From: Coriobacteriaceae bacterium
GTDB lineage: Bacteria > Actinomycetota > Coriobacteriia > Coriobacteriales > Atopobiaceae
DNA: 64,000 nt
Reading direction: 5' to 3'
Assembly: GCA_004557505.1 (NCBI GenBank)
Contig: SFGZ01000004.1
Coordinates: 124,001-188,000, forward strand
In this document: in pieces, positions 34,009 to 43,477 of the stretch
Numbering within the stretch: position 1 is the stretch's first letter
Layout of the letters: the number at the start of each line of letters is the position of its first letter
Notes under the pieces: model-generated
What the model saw: the letters and a program-made list of their open reading frames with translations, nothing else
What the model was told of the DNA's origin: nothing
Databases searched by the model: none
Program-made: the position numbers and the translations under genes

Positions 34009-36234
34009 ATGGCAGACGAGAGCAACAAGAGCAGCGCGGACGCGGCCGGGGCGCAGGGCGCGCTCTTTGGAGATGCCGCCCCCTCCCTCGCGGCGCAGGC
34101 GGCTGCCGGGGGGTCCGCGGCCCCCGTGCGCACGGCGCGCGCCCGGGCGGCGGAACTCAACCGCATCCTCAACCACGCGGCCTACGCCTACTACGCACTC
34201 GACGCGCCCGAGATGACGGACGCCCAGTTCGACCGCCGCCTCCAGGAGCTTCTCGCCCTCGAGAAGGCCAACCCCGAGCTGGTCACGCCGGACTCCTACA
34301 CCCAGCGTGTGGGCGGCTACGTCTCTGAGCAGTTCGAGCCCGTCCGCCACGCCAACCGCATGTACTCCATCGACGACGCCATGGACCTGGGCGAGCTGGA
34401 CGAGTGGCTCGCCCGTACCGACGAGGCCCTGGGCTCCACGCGGGAGAATCCCGTGGCCTACACCTGCGAGCTCAAGATCGACGGCCTGGGCGTTGCCCTC
34501 ACCTACACGGACGCCCAGCTCGTGCGTGCCGCCACCCGCGGCGACGGCACCACGGGCGAGAACGTCACGGCAAACGTCCTCACCATCCACGACGTGCCCC
34601 GCGCGCTTGCGCCCGAGGGGCTCAAGCGCGTGGCGGACGTCGGCCTGGGACGCTCCGTCGAGGTGCGCGGCGAGGTCTACATGCCCAAGCACTCGTTCGC
34701 CCGCCTGAACGAAGCGGCGGACGCCGCCGGCCGCGAGCCCTTCGCGAACCCGAGAAACGCCGCCGCCGGGAGCCTCCGGCAGAAGGACCCCAAGATCACG
34801 GCCCACCGCGATCTCGAGACCTTCATCTACGCCGTGGCAGACGAGTCCCCGCTCTTTGTGACCAGCCAGTGGGAGTTCCTGCACTGGCTCTCAAGCTGCG
34901 GCTTCCACGTGAACCCCAACGCCCGCCGCTGCACGTGCGCCGCCGAGGTGCATGACTTCTGCGCCACCGCCCTCGCGCACCGAGAGGACCTTGACTACGA
35001 CATCGACGGCGTGGTGGTGAAGGTCGACTCCTTCGCGAGCCAGGCGGCGCTCGGCTTTACCGCCCGCGCGCCCCGCTGGTCAATCGCGTTCAAGTTTCCG
35101 CCCGAGGAGAAGCGCACGGTGCTTCGCGACATCCGCATCCAGGTGGGGCGCACCGGCGTGCTCACGCCCGTCGCGGAGTTCGACCCCGTGAGCGTGGCGG
35201 GCTCGACCATCGCACGCGCCACGCTCCACAACATCGACGAGATACGCCGCAAGAACGTGCGCGTGGGCGACACCATCGTGGTACACAAGGCCGGCGACGT
35301 GATCCCCGAGGTCGTGGGTCCCGTGCTCGAGCTGCGCCCCGTGGGCTCGCGGGAGTTCCAGATGCCCACGCGCTGTCCCAGCTGCGGAAGCCCCGTGGTG
35401 CGCGAGGAGGGCGAGGTTGCGTACCGCTGCGTCTCCATCGACTGCCCCGCGCAGGCCGTCGAGCGCCTCATCCACTGGGGGAGCCGCAAAGCCATGGACA
35501 TCGACGGCCTGGGCGACGAGCTGGTTGGCCGCCTGGTCGAGAGCGGCGTCCTCATCGACGTCGCCGACTACTACGACAAGCTCACCGCCGACGCGCTGGC
35601 GGCAACGCCCACGGGCCGCGCCTACGAGACCAGCACCAAGGATCACACCGAGGGCGAGGACATCCTCGTGGGCCGCACGATTGCCGAGAAGGTCATGGCC
35701 CAGGTGGAGGAGTCCCGCAGCCGCGGGCTCGCGCGCGTCCTCTTTGGCCTGGGCATACGACACGTTGGCGTCAACGTGGCTGCGGTGCTTGCGGGCCACT
35801 TCGGCTCGCTTGAGGCACTCATGGCTGCGAGCGAGGAGGACATTGCCGCGATAGACGGCGTCGGGCCCAAGATCGCGGCATCGGCGCGCGAGTTCTTCTC
35901 GGTGCCCGAGAACGTCCGCGTGCTAGAGCGCCTGCGCGAGGCGGGCGTCACCCTCGAGGAGGACGTCGCGGAGCCGCAGCGCCCGCAGACGCTCACCGGT
36001 CTCACCTTCGTCCTCACGGGCACCCTCGAGCGCTTCGCCCGCGACGAGGCGGGCGCGCAGCTCAAGGCCCTGGGCGCCAAGGTCTCGGGCTCTGTCTCCA
36101 AGCGCACGAGCTTCGTTGTGGCGGGCGCGTCGGCTGGCTCCAAGCTCGCGAAGGCCCAGTCGCTGGGGGTGCCCGTGCTGGACGAGGAGGAGCTCGAGCG
36201 CATACTCGAGACCGGGCAGGCGCCTCAGGCGTAG
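34009..36234 (+). CDS. ligA: NAD+-dependent DNA ligase
   Basis: A 741-residue replicative ligase. The adenylation domain has the Lys156 nucleophile in CELKIDGLG and the NAD-binding Ia domain upstream (YYALDAPEMTDAQFDRRLQE). The OB fold, a four-Cys zinc finger (CPSC...CVSIDC), the helix-hairpin-helix region (VGVNVAAVLAGHFGS, IDGVGPKIAAS) and a C-terminal BRCT domain (LTGLTFVLTGTLERFA) follow. It seals nicks in replication and repair. The ATG at 34009 has GAGAGGGG upstream. The N-terminus carries ~45 extra disordered residues, and an insert (AYETSTKDHTEGED) lies before the HhH region. A hairpin array precedes it. Confidence 0.97.
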   Translation: MADESNKSSADAAGAQGALFGDAAPSLAAQAAAGGSAAPVRTARARAAELNRILNHAAYAYYALDAPEMTDAQFDRRLQELLALEKANPELVTPDSYTQRVGGYVSEQFEPVRHANRMYSIDDAMDLGELDEWLARTDEALGSTRENPVAYTCELKIDGLGVALTYTDAQLVRAATRGDGTTGENVTANVLTIHDVPRALAPEGLKRVADVGLGRSVEVRGEVYMPKHSFARLNEAADAAGREPFANPRNAAAGSLRQKDPKITAHRDLETFIYAVADESPLFVTSQWEFLHWLSSCGFHVNPNARRCTCAAEVHDFCATALAHREDLDYDIDGVVVKVDSFASQAALGFTARAPRWSIAFKFPPEEKRTVLRDIRIQVGRTGVLTPVAEFDPVSVAGSTIARATLHNIDEIRRKNVRVGDTIVVHKAGDVIPEVVGPVLELRPVGSREFQMPTRCPSCGSPVVREEGEVAYRCVSIDCPAQAVERLIHWGSRKAMDIDGLGDELVGRLVESGVLIDVADYYDKLTADALAATPTGRAYETSTKDHTEGEDILVGRTIAEKVMAQVEESRSRGLARVLFGLGIRHVGVNVAAVLAGHFGSLEALMAASEEDIAAIDGVGPKIAASAREFFSVPENVRVLERLREAGVTLEEDVAEPQRPQTLTGLTFVLTGTLERFARDEAGAQLKALGAKVSGSVSKRTSFVVAGASAGSKLAKAQSLGVPVLDEEELERILETGQAPQA

Positions 36235-36316
36235 TCGGTCCGGCGGGCCCATCCAGCACTGGCCCGCCTGCCCTGCGCTATGCCCTTGGGCTGCTTACGC
36301 AACGGAAATCCCTGAA

Positions 36317-36527
36317 GCTACGTGCAAAAGTTAGCAAGTGAGCGTTATTTTCTCGGCCAGATGATGATCCCGTCGAAATTCCCTACCTACCCGGCTGCCC
36401 TCGCCAGCGTTTTTCCATATGGCGGGCCGCCATCTTTTCGTGAATCTCACCCCGGAGGGCGAAAATGCGGTCTGAGAGCTGCCTTCGAGGGATGTAGCGT
36501 GCTCACTTGCTAACTTCTGCACGTCAT
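36317..36527. repeat. ~210-bp element with terminal inverted repeats, copy C
   Basis: The left end reads ACGTGCAAAAGTTAGCAAGT then GAGCGTTATTTT (36320-36352). The right end (36501-36527) is the reverse complement of ATGACGTGCAGAAGTTAGCA then AGTGAGC; the arms agree at 23 of 24 bases, the best pair in the window. The interior differs from all other copies. It fills most of the 325-base gap after ligA, in which no gene is seen. Confidence 0.85.
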
Positions 36528-36559
36528 TTTTCCGTTTCCTCCTGCGCAGAACCCCCTGT

Positions 36560-37573
36560 TTACGGCAGCAGCCGTTCCAAGAGCGCCCGTCTGCCTTCGG
36601 CAAGCTCTGGGTCGTCGAGTCGGCGGAGGTGCTCCCTCATGCCGCGCCCAGACGTCCGTGCCATGTGCTCGCCGACCTTGAGGCGAAGCCGCTCAGCCTC
36701 CTCAAAGTTGTAGAGCTCTTCCGGATGTACGGGTATGACCTTATAGCCCAAGGCCTCGATGTCGCTCTTCCTGATGGCGTCCTTCTTGCGCTCGGCAATC
36801 GTGTCGTGTCGCTCATGGCTGTCGTACTCGAGGTCCAGCCGGTACAACTGCCAGAAGACGTCCGGCATGAAGCTGTCGGAGTGCGTGAGGTGTCGCTTGG
36901 ACCTTGGGACCGCAAGAACCTGGTTGAGCTGCGGGAACGCATAGCCCCAGCCGCCATGGCGCATTGGCAGGAGGCTTGCGGTGGCCAGGGCGGATTCCAT
37001 GGGCGAGTACGAGTTCTCCACGGCCCATCGGGCTGCGCTCCGCGCCAGGTTGACGCCACGGACTCCCTTCGCACGGTTGATATACGCCATGATCCGCCGC
37101 TTTGTCGAGAGCGGCTCTTTGAAGTACGTGCATGTGGAGCTGTTTTCTCCGGGCGTTGGCCTCGAGTATCTCCCCAGCAGCTCGTCGCAGAGCATCAGCC
37201 GCGAGATCATGTCGGGCAGCTGCCGGCACTTCCAGATGAAGTAGTGCTCGGGGGAGAGCGCGTAGATGTTGTCCCTCAAGCGGACGAGCGCACCCTGGGG
37301 GATGGTTTGCGGGAGCAGGGACGTTTGTACGGACGAGTCGAGGCGTCGCTCGCCTCTGGAGCTAACGAACAGCTCTACCGGCTGCCCGCCCGCGCCTTCG
37401 AGCAGCCAGCGAAGGTTAAGCAGGCTTATCTGGTCAAACTCTGACCTTGACTTGACGCAGGAGCCCGGCGGCAGCGACGTGGTCCGGCACTGCTCGAAAA
37501 GCACGTCACCTTCGTGCATGGCACGCATGAGGCGGTCAAGAGCTCCGCCAGCGACAATGAGCTTCTTTTGCAT
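36560..37573 (-). CDS. Hypothetical protein with PD-(D/E)XK/DUF559-like C-terminus
   Basis: A 337-residue protein of unknown function. The N-terminal two thirds resemble the lineage-restricted proteins of Coriobacteriia, with Cys- and Arg-rich segments and no membrane helix. The C-terminal ~100 residues contain LDLEYDSHERHDTIAERKKD, then DIEALGYKVIPV. This pattern of an acidic residue, E-x-D, and a Lys/Arg-rich helix is reminiscent of DUF559/very-short-patch-repair-like nucleases or AbiEi-type antitoxins. The ATG at 37573 has TTGGAGGCC upstream. There is no partner gene on either side. The nuclease suggestion is a motif-level guess. Confidence 0.7.
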   Translation of the reverse strand: MQKKLIVAGGALDRLMRAMHEGDVLFEQCRTTSLPPGSCVKSRSEFDQISLLNLRWLLEGAGGQPVELFVSSRGERRLDSSVQTSLLPQTIPQGALVRLRDNIYALSPEHYFIWKCRQLPDMISRLMLCDELLGRYSRPTPGENSSTCTYFKEPLSTKRRIMAYINRAKGVRGVNLARSAARWAVENSYSPMESALATASLLPMRHGGWGYAFPQLNQVLAVPRSKRHLTHSDSFMPDVFWQLYRLDLEYDSHERHDTIAERKKDAIRKSDIEALGYKVIPVHPEELYNFEEAERLRLKVGEHMARTSGRGMREHLRRLDDPELAEGRRALLERLLP

Positions 37574-37910
37574 GGGGCCTCCAATCCGTATGTGGCTGCC
37601 GCGCGCGGCATGGCTGGGCGCCGAGGCGCGTAAGGAGAAGGTACGTGCGCCGTGTTTCGCGATCCAAGGAATTCGGCGAGCGCAAAAGAAGTTGTGACAG
37701 CAAACTGCAAGAATCTGAAAGTCTGTTGCGGCGGGCATGGCGCGCCATTGCACCAAAAGAGGCGCGGAGGGGCCGCAGTCATAAGTCTCACACCAATTCC
37801 TAAGTATCCCACCTTGGCAGGGCATCTGCACGGCAGCGTCCGTCGCGGACTCTAAGAAACCGCTGGCGGCATTGATGCGCGCTTTGGGGTTGGGCAGCGT
37901 CCGAATCGGC
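37574..37910. other. Intergenic region upstream of the nuclease-like gene
   Basis: Divergent spacer with no gene. It should carry the promoter of the minus-strand gene and, at its right end, that of the leader RNA. Confidence 0.45.
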
Positions 37911-38308
37911 TATAAAGACAGTGACTAAAGGAAGTCGCCCAACAGGGACGACCAAGGTAGGAGGTGTATTCCGATGGGCAGTGACGAGAGTTCAACCAAG
38001 CGCCTGCCTTTGGATGCATGAATTCACCCCAGAGGCGGTGGCAGATCCCTCGCAACGTCAAAGTCGATATGGTGGCACCGCGAATACGCTGATAAGGCAG
38101 CGACGTGAATCACAGACAGGGCAGGCGCATTCCTTTCTTCGGTCGGTGAAGAACTGACAACCCCAGATAGGTTCTCAATACCACGAGAGGAACAGAGAGC
38201 GGGTTCGCGCCAAGCGAGCCATTGTTGATAGTACGTGCCATCCATCTCTGTCGCATCCCACGCGGGAGCGACCTCCCTAAGGGGGAGAGTCCAAAGGATC
38301 ACGTAGGT
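37911..38308 (+). promoter_or_regulatory. T-box-like leader RNA without a synthetase gene
   Basis: ATGGTGGCACCGCG at 38069-38082 matches the T-box core AGGGTGGNACCGCG at 13 of 14 positions, including the TGGC that would pair with a tRNA ending in GCCA. GCG-AATA-CGC follows, as in the antiterminator tip. A TATAAA at 37911-37916 could be the -10 box, leaving ~150 bases upstream for Stem I. A terminator ends the unit at 38340, but ~230 bases after the T-box, which is unusually far. No amino-acid gene follows. I could not identify a specifier loop with confidence. Confidence 0.45.
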
Positions 38309-38340
38309 GGGCGGGCGTCCGGAAGGGTGCCCGCCCTTTT
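38309..38340 (+). terminator. Rho-independent terminator of the leader RNA
   Basis: GGGCGGGC and GCCCGCCC pair perfectly around a 12-base loop and are followed by four T. No coding region precedes it for more than 700 bases, so it must end a noncoding transcript. Confidence 0.85.
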
Positions 38341-38547
38341 GCGTGGCGGAGGCCCTGCCTGCCCGATGGCCGCCTCTGCGGCGACCTCCGGAGCCTCTCC
38401 GCGCCATACGGTGGGCGAGGGGCGTCCTCCGGTGGCCGTCCGGCAAAGTCCGGGCGGCCCCGCAGCGTTCGCCTGCGGTATCCTTGTGGGTCGCACGCCT
38501 AGCCCGCATAGGGTGGGTTCGGCGCGCCCTAGGGAATGCGAGGGCAC

Positions 38548-39600
38548 ATGCTCAGGATCGGCCACGCCATACTGCACGTCTTTGACTTCGAGAGCGGCAG
38601 CACGTTCTTCTCGGAGCGCGAGCTCGACCTCGACAACCGCCAGACCTGCTCCTACGTCACGCGCCGCCTGCGCCGCATCCGCTCGAGCGCCGAGAGCAAG
38701 CACGGCATCTTCGCCTCCGAGAGCGCCTTCGCCTCGGGTCTCAAGGAGTACCTGGCCGGCCGGGTCCCGTTCGTGGACTTCTCGGCGCAGATCGCCCAGT
38801 GGTTTTGGGAGGAGCTGCGCCGCGCCGAGGACCTCGAGCAGTGCGACCTCCTCGTGGCGGACTTCACGGACACCGGCGAGATGCGCGCCTCGGGCAACGC
38901 CGACGAGGACGCGGTCTCCGATGCCTATGAGTCCGAGGGCGCGCGCCTCTTCGCCGTGGTGCTCCTTCCCAGAAAGCAGGCGTTCATCCACGAGGTGGAC
39001 GAGAACGGCAATGAGATCGCCCGCCAGGACGCCACGCTCCCCAGTCCCACGCAGAAGGTCGACACCTACGTTCTCATCGACGCCGAGACGCTCGCCATCG
39101 ACTTCCACGACAAGGAGCGCAGCGTAGCCGGGGAGTCGCGCCAGATCATCCCCGAGCTCTTCCTGCAGTGCTCTCAGGAGGCCTCGAGCCACGAGGTCAT
39201 CGACGAGGTCACGAGCATCGTGGAAGACCTCTCCGAGGAGTTTGGCCTCACGCCTGCCGTCGAGGTCTCACGCGCAAAGGCGGCGCTGGCCCGCCACGCG
39301 GATACCGACGAGGCCATCCAGCCCGCAGACGTGGGACGCGAGGTCTTCGAGGACAACCCCGAGATGGCCCAGCGCTTCGAGGAGCGCGCCCGCGAGCGCG
39401 AGCTGCCGGAGGAGGTGCCCGTGCGTCGGCAGGCGGCCAACCGCCTCACGCGCACGCACCGCATTCGCACGGACACGGGCGTGGAGATCGCCTTCCCCTC
39501 CGAGCTGGCCGAGCGCCCGGGCTACATCGAGTTCTCCCACCATGAGGACGGCAGCATCTCGATCGTGATCAGCAACGTGGCGCGCATCGAGAACCGCTAG
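38548..39600 (+). CDS. Nucleoid-associated protein (37-kDa NdpA/YejK-like family)
   Basis: A ~350-residue protein of the nucleoid-associated protein family. It starts with MLRIGHAILHVFDFESGSTF, matching the family N-terminus, and continues with characteristic long charged helices (RRLRRIRSSAESKHG, FEERARERELPEEVPVRR). The C-terminus ends in a small beta-domain (GVEIAFPSELAERPGYIEF). Such proteins bind the nucleoid; the precise role is not established. ATG 38548 fits the family start, but ATG 38536, four codons upstream, is equally possible. It lies 208 bases beyond the leader terminator and seems to have its own promoter. Confidence 0.82.
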   Translation: MLRIGHAILHVFDFESGSTFFSERELDLDNRQTCSYVTRRLRRIRSSAESKHGIFASESAFASGLKEYLAGRVPFVDFSAQIAQWFWEELRRAEDLEQCDLLVADFTDTGEMRASGNADEDAVSDAYESEGARLFAVVLLPRKQAFIHEVDENGNEIARQDATLPSPTQKVDTYVLIDAETLAIDFHDKERSVAGESRQIIPELFLQCSQEASSHEVIDEVTSIVEDLSEEFGLTPAVEVSRAKAALARHADTDEAIQPADVGREVFEDNPEMAQRFEERARERELPEEVPVRRQAANRLTRTHRIRTDTGVEIAFPSELAERPGYIEFSHHEDGSISIVISNVARIENR

Positions 39601-39750
39601 GGGAGAGGGGCCCGACGCCCTCGCGAGCGCGTCCGCTCGCCTCGGCCTGCCGCCGGTCGCCTGCCACATGTGTTTTTCGTCCGACTTCGAGCGAACGAGT
39701 AGAATGGCAGGCGTGATCTAAACGTAACCATCCGTACCCTAGGAGACCTC

Positions 39751-41004
39751 ATGCAGACTAGTGGCACCAACAGTCGTCATGTGACAGATGCGCTCGCTCC
39801 CGCGCGTACGGTTACGCGCAGGGACGCCTTCAGGCTGCTCATCGGTGCTGGCGTGCTCGCGTTTGCCAATCCCGTCGCCGCCTTCGCCACCTCCCAGTCG
39901 GACGTCGACGCCGCACAGTCGGATGCCGATGCCGCCCAGGCGCAGCTCGACCAGATCGGCCAGGAGGTCTCGAACCTCTCCGCCCAGCTTTCGGACACCG
40001 TTGGCCAGATAGACGACGTCTCCTCGCAGATCGACCAGACCCAGGCCGACATCGACGCCAAAGAGGCTGACATCAAGGCCAAGCAGCAGGACATCGACGC
40101 CAAGCGGGCCGAGATCGAGCAGAAGCAGGGGATCCTTGGCCAGCGCATGTCCGCGGCATTCAAGTCCGGCAACGCCAACACCATCGACCTGCTCCTCTCC
40201 TCGGCGTCCTTCGAGGAGCTCACGTCCAACATCTATTACCTCGACAAGGTGTCCGAGCAGGACAACTCCATGATAGGGGAGGTCAAGAGCCTGAAGGCCG
40301 AACTCGAGACCCAGAAGGCGCAGCTCGAGACCGACAAGGCCGCGCTTGAGAGCAAGCGGTCCGACCTCACCTCCCAGAAGGACCAGCTTGACCAGCTCAG
40401 GTCCGAGCAGGAGTCCCAGCTCGCCAGCGTCCAGTCCAAGCAGCAGGAGGCCCAGGACCTGGTCAACCAGCTCAACTCCAACGTCCAAGACCTCATCGAC
40501 CAGCGGAACGCCGAGCTTCTCGCCGCTCAGGAGGAGGCCCGTCGCGTCTCGAGCCACGGCTCGTCCGGCAGGTCTTCCGGCGGTTCTGCCGGCGGCTCGG
40601 CAAACATCAGCTCCGGCGTCTCCGGCTCGCAGGCGGCGGTCATCTCCGCCTCGTACCGCACGGGTTCCACCGGCGCGGGCTTCTGCGCCGCATGGGTCTC
40701 CAACGTCTTCTCCAATGCGGGCATCGGCACGTTCTACGGCAACGCCTGCGACATGTACTGGGCATATTGCTCAAGCGCGAACAGGTCGTCCATCCAAGCG
40801 GGCATGATCATCGCCGTGCCCACCGAACCCTACTCCGCCGCCGCCCGCCTGTACGGCCACATCGGCATCTACGTGGGCAACGGGACCGTCCGCCACTGCT
40901 TGAGCGGCGTGGTCACGACGCAGAGCCTCGACTCGTGGATCAGCCAGTTCGGCGTCACCTCCACCCCGCGCTGGGGCTGGCTGGGCGGCGTCGTCCTTGC
41001 GTAG
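39751..41004 (+). CDS. Secreted coiled-coil peptidoglycan hydrolase (CHAP/NlpC-P60-like)
   Basis: A 417-residue exported protein. A signal peptide (TRRDAFRLLIGAGVLAFANP, with a twin-arginine-like start) ends near residue 46. Residues ~50-270 form a long Gln/Asp/Lys coiled coil like PcsB/CwlO N-termini, with the hydrophobic break ANTIDLLLSSASFEELTSNI. A Ser/Gly linker leads to a C-terminal papain-like domain with GFCAAWVSNVF (candidate catalytic Cys) and HIGIYVGNGTVRHC (candidate His). Such proteins cut septal or lateral peptidoglycan. The ATG at 39751 has AGGAGACC upstream. The coding end overlaps the next open frame. Confidence 0.87.
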   Translation: MQTSGTNSRHVTDALAPARTVTRRDAFRLLIGAGVLAFANPVAAFATSQSDVDAAQSDADAAQAQLDQIGQEVSNLSAQLSDTVGQIDDVSSQIDQTQADIDAKEADIKAKQQDIDAKRAEIEQKQGILGQRMSAAFKSGNANTIDLLLSSASFEELTSNIYYLDKVSEQDNSMIGEVKSLKAELETQKAQLETDKAALESKRSDLTSQKDQLDQLRSEQESQLASVQSKQQEAQDLVNQLNSNVQDLIDQRNAELLAAQEEARRVSSHGSSGRSSGGSAGGSANISSGVSGSQAAVISASYRTGSTGAGFCAAWVSNVFSNAGIGTFYGNACDMYWAYCSSANRSSIQAGMIIAVPTEPYSAAARLYGHIGIYVGNGTVRHCLSGVVTTQSLDSWISQFGVTSTPRWGWLGGVVLA

Positions 41005-42001
41005 CGCAGCCTGCGGGAGGGGCGAGATCGCCTCCATCCCGCAGACTCCGGCGCAGGTGGCGCTTGGCGTCATCTCGACGGTCATGGCCATCCTCGGCAC
41101 CGTGGTGCTGCTCGCGGGCGCCCTTGTGCTCTTTGCCGTCGTGACGGGGCGGGCGGACGCCTCGGACTTCGGGCTCGCCTTTGCCGGCATCACGCTTTCC
41201 GGCTGGCCTCCCATGGGGCTTGCCGTTGTGACGCTTGCCGCCGGCGCGCTGCTCTGCGTGACGGCGTGGCTGGGTATTGCCGCCTCGCGCGACTCCGGGC
41301 GCGTGGGGCCGTACCGCTTCCTCTGCTACCTGGTTGGGCTGGTGCTTCTCGTTGCCGTCCTCTGGAGCTGGGGTTCGGGCGTCATCCTCATCTTCAACCC
41401 CATCGTGCTCTCGACCACCGTCACCTACGTGGTGGTGTGCTCCTCGCTTGCCGACCGCGTGCAGCGCGAGCACGACGAGGGCGTGCGTGGCGAGTCCTAC
41501 CTCCTCGACGGCCGTCAGCGGGCGCTGAGGCTCGTCTCCCAGGTCATCATTGTCACGGCGGCGCTCAATGCCGTGGTCACCCTCATCCTGTGGTATGCCG
41601 TCTCGCAGATGGGTCCCACGGCGCCGGTCGTCCTCGCCGAGGCCGAATGCACCGCCGGCCAGCTCTCCGGCCGCGTGCTTGGCTGGGGCCTGGCGTCTGC
41701 CGGGGTCAACCTCCTGGTGGGGCTCTTTGGCCTGCGCGGCGCGAACCAGCCCGAGAAGGTCAGGCCCTTCCTGTGGATCTCGGCCGCCTCCTTTGCCTAT
41801 GCCGTGGCGCAGCTGGTGGCGGGCATCGCCACCTCGGGCGGGCTTGGGAGCGTGCAGTCAAGCTCCGTCACCGACGCCCTCCTCTACGGCACCTGCACCT
41901 ACCTGAGCGTGAAGATTCGCCGTCAGCCGCGTGGCCGCGAGGGCCGGGCAGCTGACGGCGAGACGGGCCGTGCGGATGGCGCCGTCGAGGCCGGCCGCTA
42001 G
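40997..42001 (+). CDS. Multi-pass membrane protein of unknown function
   Basis: A protein of up to 334 residues with seven or so hydrophobic helices (VALGVISTVMAILGTVVLLA, LVGLVLLVAVLWSWGSGVIL and VSQVIIVTAALNAVVTLILW among them). A cytoplasmic loop follows the fourth helix, and the C-terminal tail is Arg/Gly-rich. I recognise no family motif. The start is uncertain: TTG 40997 overlaps the preceding stop codon by 8 bases without a good ribosome-binding site, while GGGAGGGG at about 41024 suggests initiation slightly downstream at a non-ATG codon. It is probably co-transcribed with the hydrolase. Confidence 0.75.
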   Translation: MRSAACGRGEIASIPQTPAQVALGVISTVMAILGTVVLLAGALVLFAVVTGRADASDFGLAFAGITLSGWPPMGLAVVTLAAGALLCVTAWLGIAASRDSGRVGPYRFLCYLVGLVLLVAVLWSWGSGVILIFNPIVLSTTVTYVVVCSSLADRVQREHDEGVRGESYLLDGRQRALRLVSQVIIVTAALNAVVTLILWYAVSQMGPTAPVVLAEAECTAGQLSGRVLGWGLASAGVNLLVGLFGLRGANQPEKVRPFLWISAASFAYAVAQLVAGIATSGGLGSVQSSSVTDALLYGTCTYLSVKIRRQPRGREGRAADGETGRADGAVEAGR

Positions 42002-42031
42002 GTCACGGCAGACGCCTCGCCTCGGCAGCGG

Positions 42032-43477
42032 CTACGCCTCTGGCTCAGCGAGCTCAAGCTCCATGAGGCGCGCGATGCTCACGATGTAGATCTTGAGCGC
42101 GCGGCGCAGGCTCTCTTCCGAGACGGCCTCGTCGGGACCGTGCTCGATGCCCACCCACGAGGGCTTCTCCACGTACGGCTCGTGCGGGCCAAAGGCGCAG
42201 GCGCGGCGGAAGTGGCGCGCGTAGGTGCCGCCGCCAATGGTGAACGCCTTGCCCTCACGGCCCGTGTACTCCGCATACGTCGCAAGCAGCGTCTTGATCT
42301 CGGGGGAGCCGGGGTCGATGTAGAAGGGCTCGACGTCGCGTCCCCCCTCGAAGGTGGCGTTGAAGCGGGCGGCGAAGCGCCTCAGCTCCGCCGTGATGCG
42401 GCTGCCCGAGGTCGAGGTGGGGTAGCGCGAGTCAACGGTCTGCACAAAGCGGTCGCCCTCCGTGCGCACGGTGCCGCCAATGCAGGTGAGCTCGCCAAAC
42501 TTGTCGTCGGTCGCGGCGATGCCCATGGGCCTGCCGTCGCTGGCGTGGCAGACCTCGTGCTCGAGGCGCAGCCAGCGCCTCTCGGCGTCCGCAAGGCCGG
42601 GGACGTTGGCGAGGAGGTAGTCGGCAAGCACGCAGATGGCGTTCACGGTGCCTCTGGGCATGGATGCGTGACCGCCCTTGCCGTGGGCCGTCACGCGGGC
42701 GCGGCCAGCGCCGAGGGCCTCGACGCGCACGCGCGGCGCCGCAGGCAGGCTCTCCGCGCCGACGCGCACGACGGCCGTCGCCTGACCGGGGATCGCGTTG
42801 GAGACGGTGCCGCCGTCCAGCTCCTCGATCACGCCGCCGGCCATGGGTTCCGAGGTGAAGCTGCCGCCAAAGAGGCCCTTCTCGCCGCAGATGAGGGGGA
42901 AGTCGGCGTCGGGCGAGAAGCAGAAGGCGGGCTCCGGGCAGCGATCGAGGTAGTGCTCGACGTCTGCCATGCTGGTCTCCTCGTTGTTGCCGATGATGCA
43001 GCGCAGGGCATAGGGGAGGGGCTTGCCGGTCTTCGCCACCTGGCGGGCAAAGAAGTGCGCGGCCCAGAGCGAGAGGACCAGCGGCCCCTTGTCGTCGAGG
43101 ACGCCACGGCCCATGAGGTAGCCGTCGCGGCGCGTCACGTCGAGAGCGGGGACGCTCCAGCCGAGACCGACGGGGACGATGTCGGAGTGGGCGATGGTTG
43201 CCACATAGGGGGCGCCGTCCCTGCCGGCGACCTCGCCATAGCCAATGCAACCGTCGAGGTCCGTCACGGCAAGGCCCAGGCGTCGCGCGATGCCCTCGGC
43301 TGCAACCAGGGCCTCGTTGGCCTTGGGGCCATAGGGCTTTCCGGGTTCGGCGGCCGAGAGGTCCTCGACGGACTCTATCCTCACGAGCGTGCGTATGTCT
43401 TCGACAACGTCCTCCCAGACCTCGTCCACGTATGCGTCGACCCTGACCCCGAGCTGGCCGTCGTTGGTCTGTGCCAT
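42032..43477 (-). CDS. Sapep/PepV-type M20 metallo-dipeptidase
   Basis: A 481-residue cytoplasmic M20 family dipeptidase of the Sapep/PepV type (Mn2+ or Zn2+). Metal-ligand motifs are IAHSDIVPVGLGW (first His), GRGVLDDKGP (bridging Asp), IIGNNEETSM (Glu-Glu) and, near the C-terminus, TIGGGTYARHF. The lid/dimer domain lies between about residues 180 and 370. It cleaves dipeptides during growth on peptides. The ATG at 43477 has GGGAGGAAG upstream on the minus strand; the longer upstream frame is compositionally unlike protein. It complements the C69 dipeptidase nearby. Confidence 0.94.
   Translation of the reverse strand: MAQTNDGQLGVRVDAYVDEVWEDVVEDIRTLVRIESVEDLSAAEPGKPYGPKANEALVAAEGIARRLGLAVTDLDGCIGYGEVAGRDGAPYVATIAHSDIVPVGLGWSVPALDVTRRDGYLMGRGVLDDKGPLVLSLWAAHFFARQVAKTGKPLPYALRCIIGNNEETSMADVEHYLDRCPEPAFCFSPDADFPLICGEKGLFGGSFTSEPMAGGVIEELDGGTVSNAIPGQATAVVRVGAESLPAAPRVRVEALGAGRARVTAHGKGGHASMPRGTVNAICVLADYLLANVPGLADAERRWLRLEHEVCHASDGRPMGIAATDDKFGELTCIGGTVRTEGDRFVQTVDSRYPTSTSGSRITAELRRFAARFNATFEGGRDVEPFYIDPGSPEIKTLLATYAEYTGREGKAFTIGGGTYARHFRRACAFGPHEPYVEKPSWVGIEHGPDEAVSEESLRRALKIYIVSIARLMELELAEPEA

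Noticed and set aside
38222..39127. Plus-strand frame overlapping the leader terminator and nucleoid-associated gene
   Set aside because: It reads through a terminator and is a Ser/Arg-rich shadow of the true gene in another frame.
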